NCBI GenBank assembly: GCA_017883285.1
Contig: JADGNV010000122.1
Span: forward strand, 1-64,000
Direction of reading: 5' to 3'
DNA from: Candidatus Aminicenantota bacterium
GTDB lineage: Bacteria > Acidobacteriota > Aminicenantia > Aminicenantales > UBA4085
DNA length: 64,000 bases
Each line of letters opens with the position of its first letter. Position 1 is the stretch's first letter. The notes below the pieces were generated by a model. That model was not told the origin of the DNA. It worked only from the letters and a program-made list of their open reading frames with translations, and searched no databases. Made by a program: the position numbers and the translations under genes. This document shows, piece after piece, positions 62,448 to 64,000 of the stretch.

Positions 62448-64000
62448 TCAGTGACCCATGAGAAACGCCCCGGGATGCTTCGCCATGAGCGTTTCGATCA
62501 AATACTCCTCGACCTCCTGCGCCGACCGCATGTCCAGGACCCGGGCCACGGCCTTCCGGACCGTCCGCAGGTCCACGGCCCGGAGGGCGTTCTTGACCCG
62601 CGGAATGTAGATCGGGTTCATGCTGAATTTCCGGAGGCCCAGGCCGAGGAGGACCATGGCCGACAGGGGGTCGGCCGCCATCTCGCCGCAGACCGCGACG
62701 TCTTTGCCCGCCTTGAGGGCGGCCTCGATGACCGTCTTAAGCAGGCGGAGCACCGCGGGGTGGAGGGGCTTGTAGAGATAGGAGACGAATTCGTTCGACC
62801 GGTCTACCGCCAGGTAGTATTGGATGAGGTCGTTCGTTCCGATGCTGAAATAATCCACATCTTTGATGAGGACGTTGGCCAGGGCCGCGGCCGCCGGCAC
62901 CTCGATCATGATCCCCAGCGGGATGGACGGATCAAAGGGGATGTTCTCCGCGGCAAGCTCGGCCTGGGCCTCGCGCAAGAGGATCTTCACCTCGCCGATC
63001 TCCTCGACCTCGGTGATCATCGGAATCAGGATCCGGACGTTCTTGAGGACGCTCGCCCGGAGGATGGCTCGTAGCTGCGTCCGAAACAGCTCCCGGTTCT
63101 GGAGGGAGAAGCGGATCGCCCGCAGGCCGAGGGCGGGATTCGGCTCCTTCTGAATCGAGAGCTGCGGAAGCGTCTTCTCGCCCCCGATGTCGATCGTCCG
63201 GATGTAGACCGGCCGCGGATGCACCCCCCGGGCGAGCCGGGCGTAGATCTCGTAGTGGTCCTGTTCGCTCGGGAGCGTCGGCCGCTGGAGGTAGATGAAT
63301 TCCGAGCGGAAGAGCCCGATCCCCTCGGCCCCATACGACAGGGCGTGGGCGATCTCCTCGGGCAGCTCGATGTTGGCCAGCGGGGTGAAGCGCACGCCGT
63401 CGAGCGTCTCGGCCTTCCAGGAGGCGGCCTTTTTCAGCTCGCGGCGGTAGGCCTCGTATTTTGCCTTCTTGCCCAGGAACTCCTTCTGGAGCGTCGGCGG
63501 CGGGTTGATGATGACCTCGCCGTCCGTCCCGTCCACGATGAGGAGGTCGCCGGCCTTGACCGTCTCGGTGATCGCGTGGAGGCCGACGACGGTCGGGATG
63601 TTGAGCGAGCGGGCCAGGATGGCCGTGTGCGAGGTCTGGCCGCCCATGTCCAGGGCGACGGCCAAGATGTTGCCCTGGCTGAGGCGGAGCGCGGCCTCGG
63701 AGGGCAGGAGGTCGTGGGCGACCAGGATCTTCTCCCGGACGTCGTCCGCCGCCTCGTCCGCCGTGGGCGCGAGGTTCCGGTGGACCTTGGCCAGCACGTC
63801 CGCGACGTCGGCCTGGCGCTGCTTGAAATACTCGTCGTCCAGGCCGTCGAAGATCTTCCGGTAGTGCTCGTAGACGTCCGCCAGGGCGCTCTCCGCCCGG
63901 ACGTTCTCCTCGCGGATCAGCTTGTCGAAGCCGCCCGAGAGGGCGAGGTCGTCGAGGATGAGGAGGTGGGCGTCGAAGATAAAGGCGTGCTCCTCGCCGA
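62448..64000 (-). CDS. ptsI: Phosphoenolpyruvate-protein phosphotransferase, enzyme I (5' end beyond window)
   Basis: GGQTSHTAILARSLNIPTVVG; GIGLFRSEFIYLQR; frame stays open from the listed ATG to position 64000. Confidence 0.95.
   Translation of the reverse strand, partial: GEEHAFIFDAHLLILDDLALSGGFDKLIREENVRAESALADVYEHYRKIFDGLDDEYFKQRQADVADVLAKVHRNLAPTADEAADDVREKILVAHDLLPSEAALRLSQGNILAVALDMGGQTSHTAILARSLNIPTVVGLHAITETVKAGDLLIVDGTDGEVIINPPPTLQKEFLGKKAKYEAYRRELKKAASWKAETLDGVRFTPLANIELPEEIAHALSYGAEGIGLFRSEFIYLQRPTLPSEQDHYEIYARLARGVHPRPVYIRTIDIGGEKTLPQLSIQKEPNPALGLRAIRFSLQNRELFRTQLRAILRASVLKNVRILIPMITEVEEIGEVKILLREAQAELAAENIPFDPSIPLGIMIEVPAAAALANVLIKDVDYFSIGTNDLIQYYLAVDRSNEFVSYLYKPLHPAVLRLLKTVIEAALKAGKDVAVCGEMAADPLSAMVLLGLGLRKFSMNPIYIPRVKNALRAVDLRTVRKAVARVLDMRSAQEVEEYLIETLMAKHPGAFLMGH

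Overview
High-GC bacterial chromosomal window. The gene content resembles Acidobacteriota / Candidatus Aminicenantes, but that placement is an impression and was not tested. I found no rRNA, tRNA, CRISPR array, prophage or transposase. Main contents: (i) two tandem M14 carboxypeptidase-family genes, the second with degenerate catalytic motifs; (ii) a small regulatory island at 2.8-4.2 kb with an XRE repressor, an HTH-nucleotidyltransferase fusion, a 28-bp perfect palindrome and a REP-like hairpin; (iii) many envelope glycan genes (GT2, GT9, GT39/GT-C-like, epimerase, DegT aminotransferase, Gfo/Idh/MocA, SMR-like transporter, polysaccharide deacetylase, three radical SAM proteins); (iv) a family of four large secreted proteins with a shared propeller motif and Fn3-like C-terminal modules, plus a fifth SGNH-esterase protein with the same C-terminal module; two members neighbour OM beta-barrel genes; (v) housekeeping genes: rsmA, ftsK, ECF sigma/anti-sigma, PSP1/RicT, holB, uvrA, a MrfA-like helicase, tolQ-tolR-tolA/tonB-tolB-pal-cpoB, ssb, a cupin and ptsI (truncated by the window). 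Best leads: the propeller/Fn3 family, a UvrA lacking its insertion domain beside a MrfA-like helicase, the M14 pseudoenzyme, the HTH-MNT locus with its palindrome, and repeated extended -10 motifs 7-11 nt before start codons that suggest leaderless transcripts.
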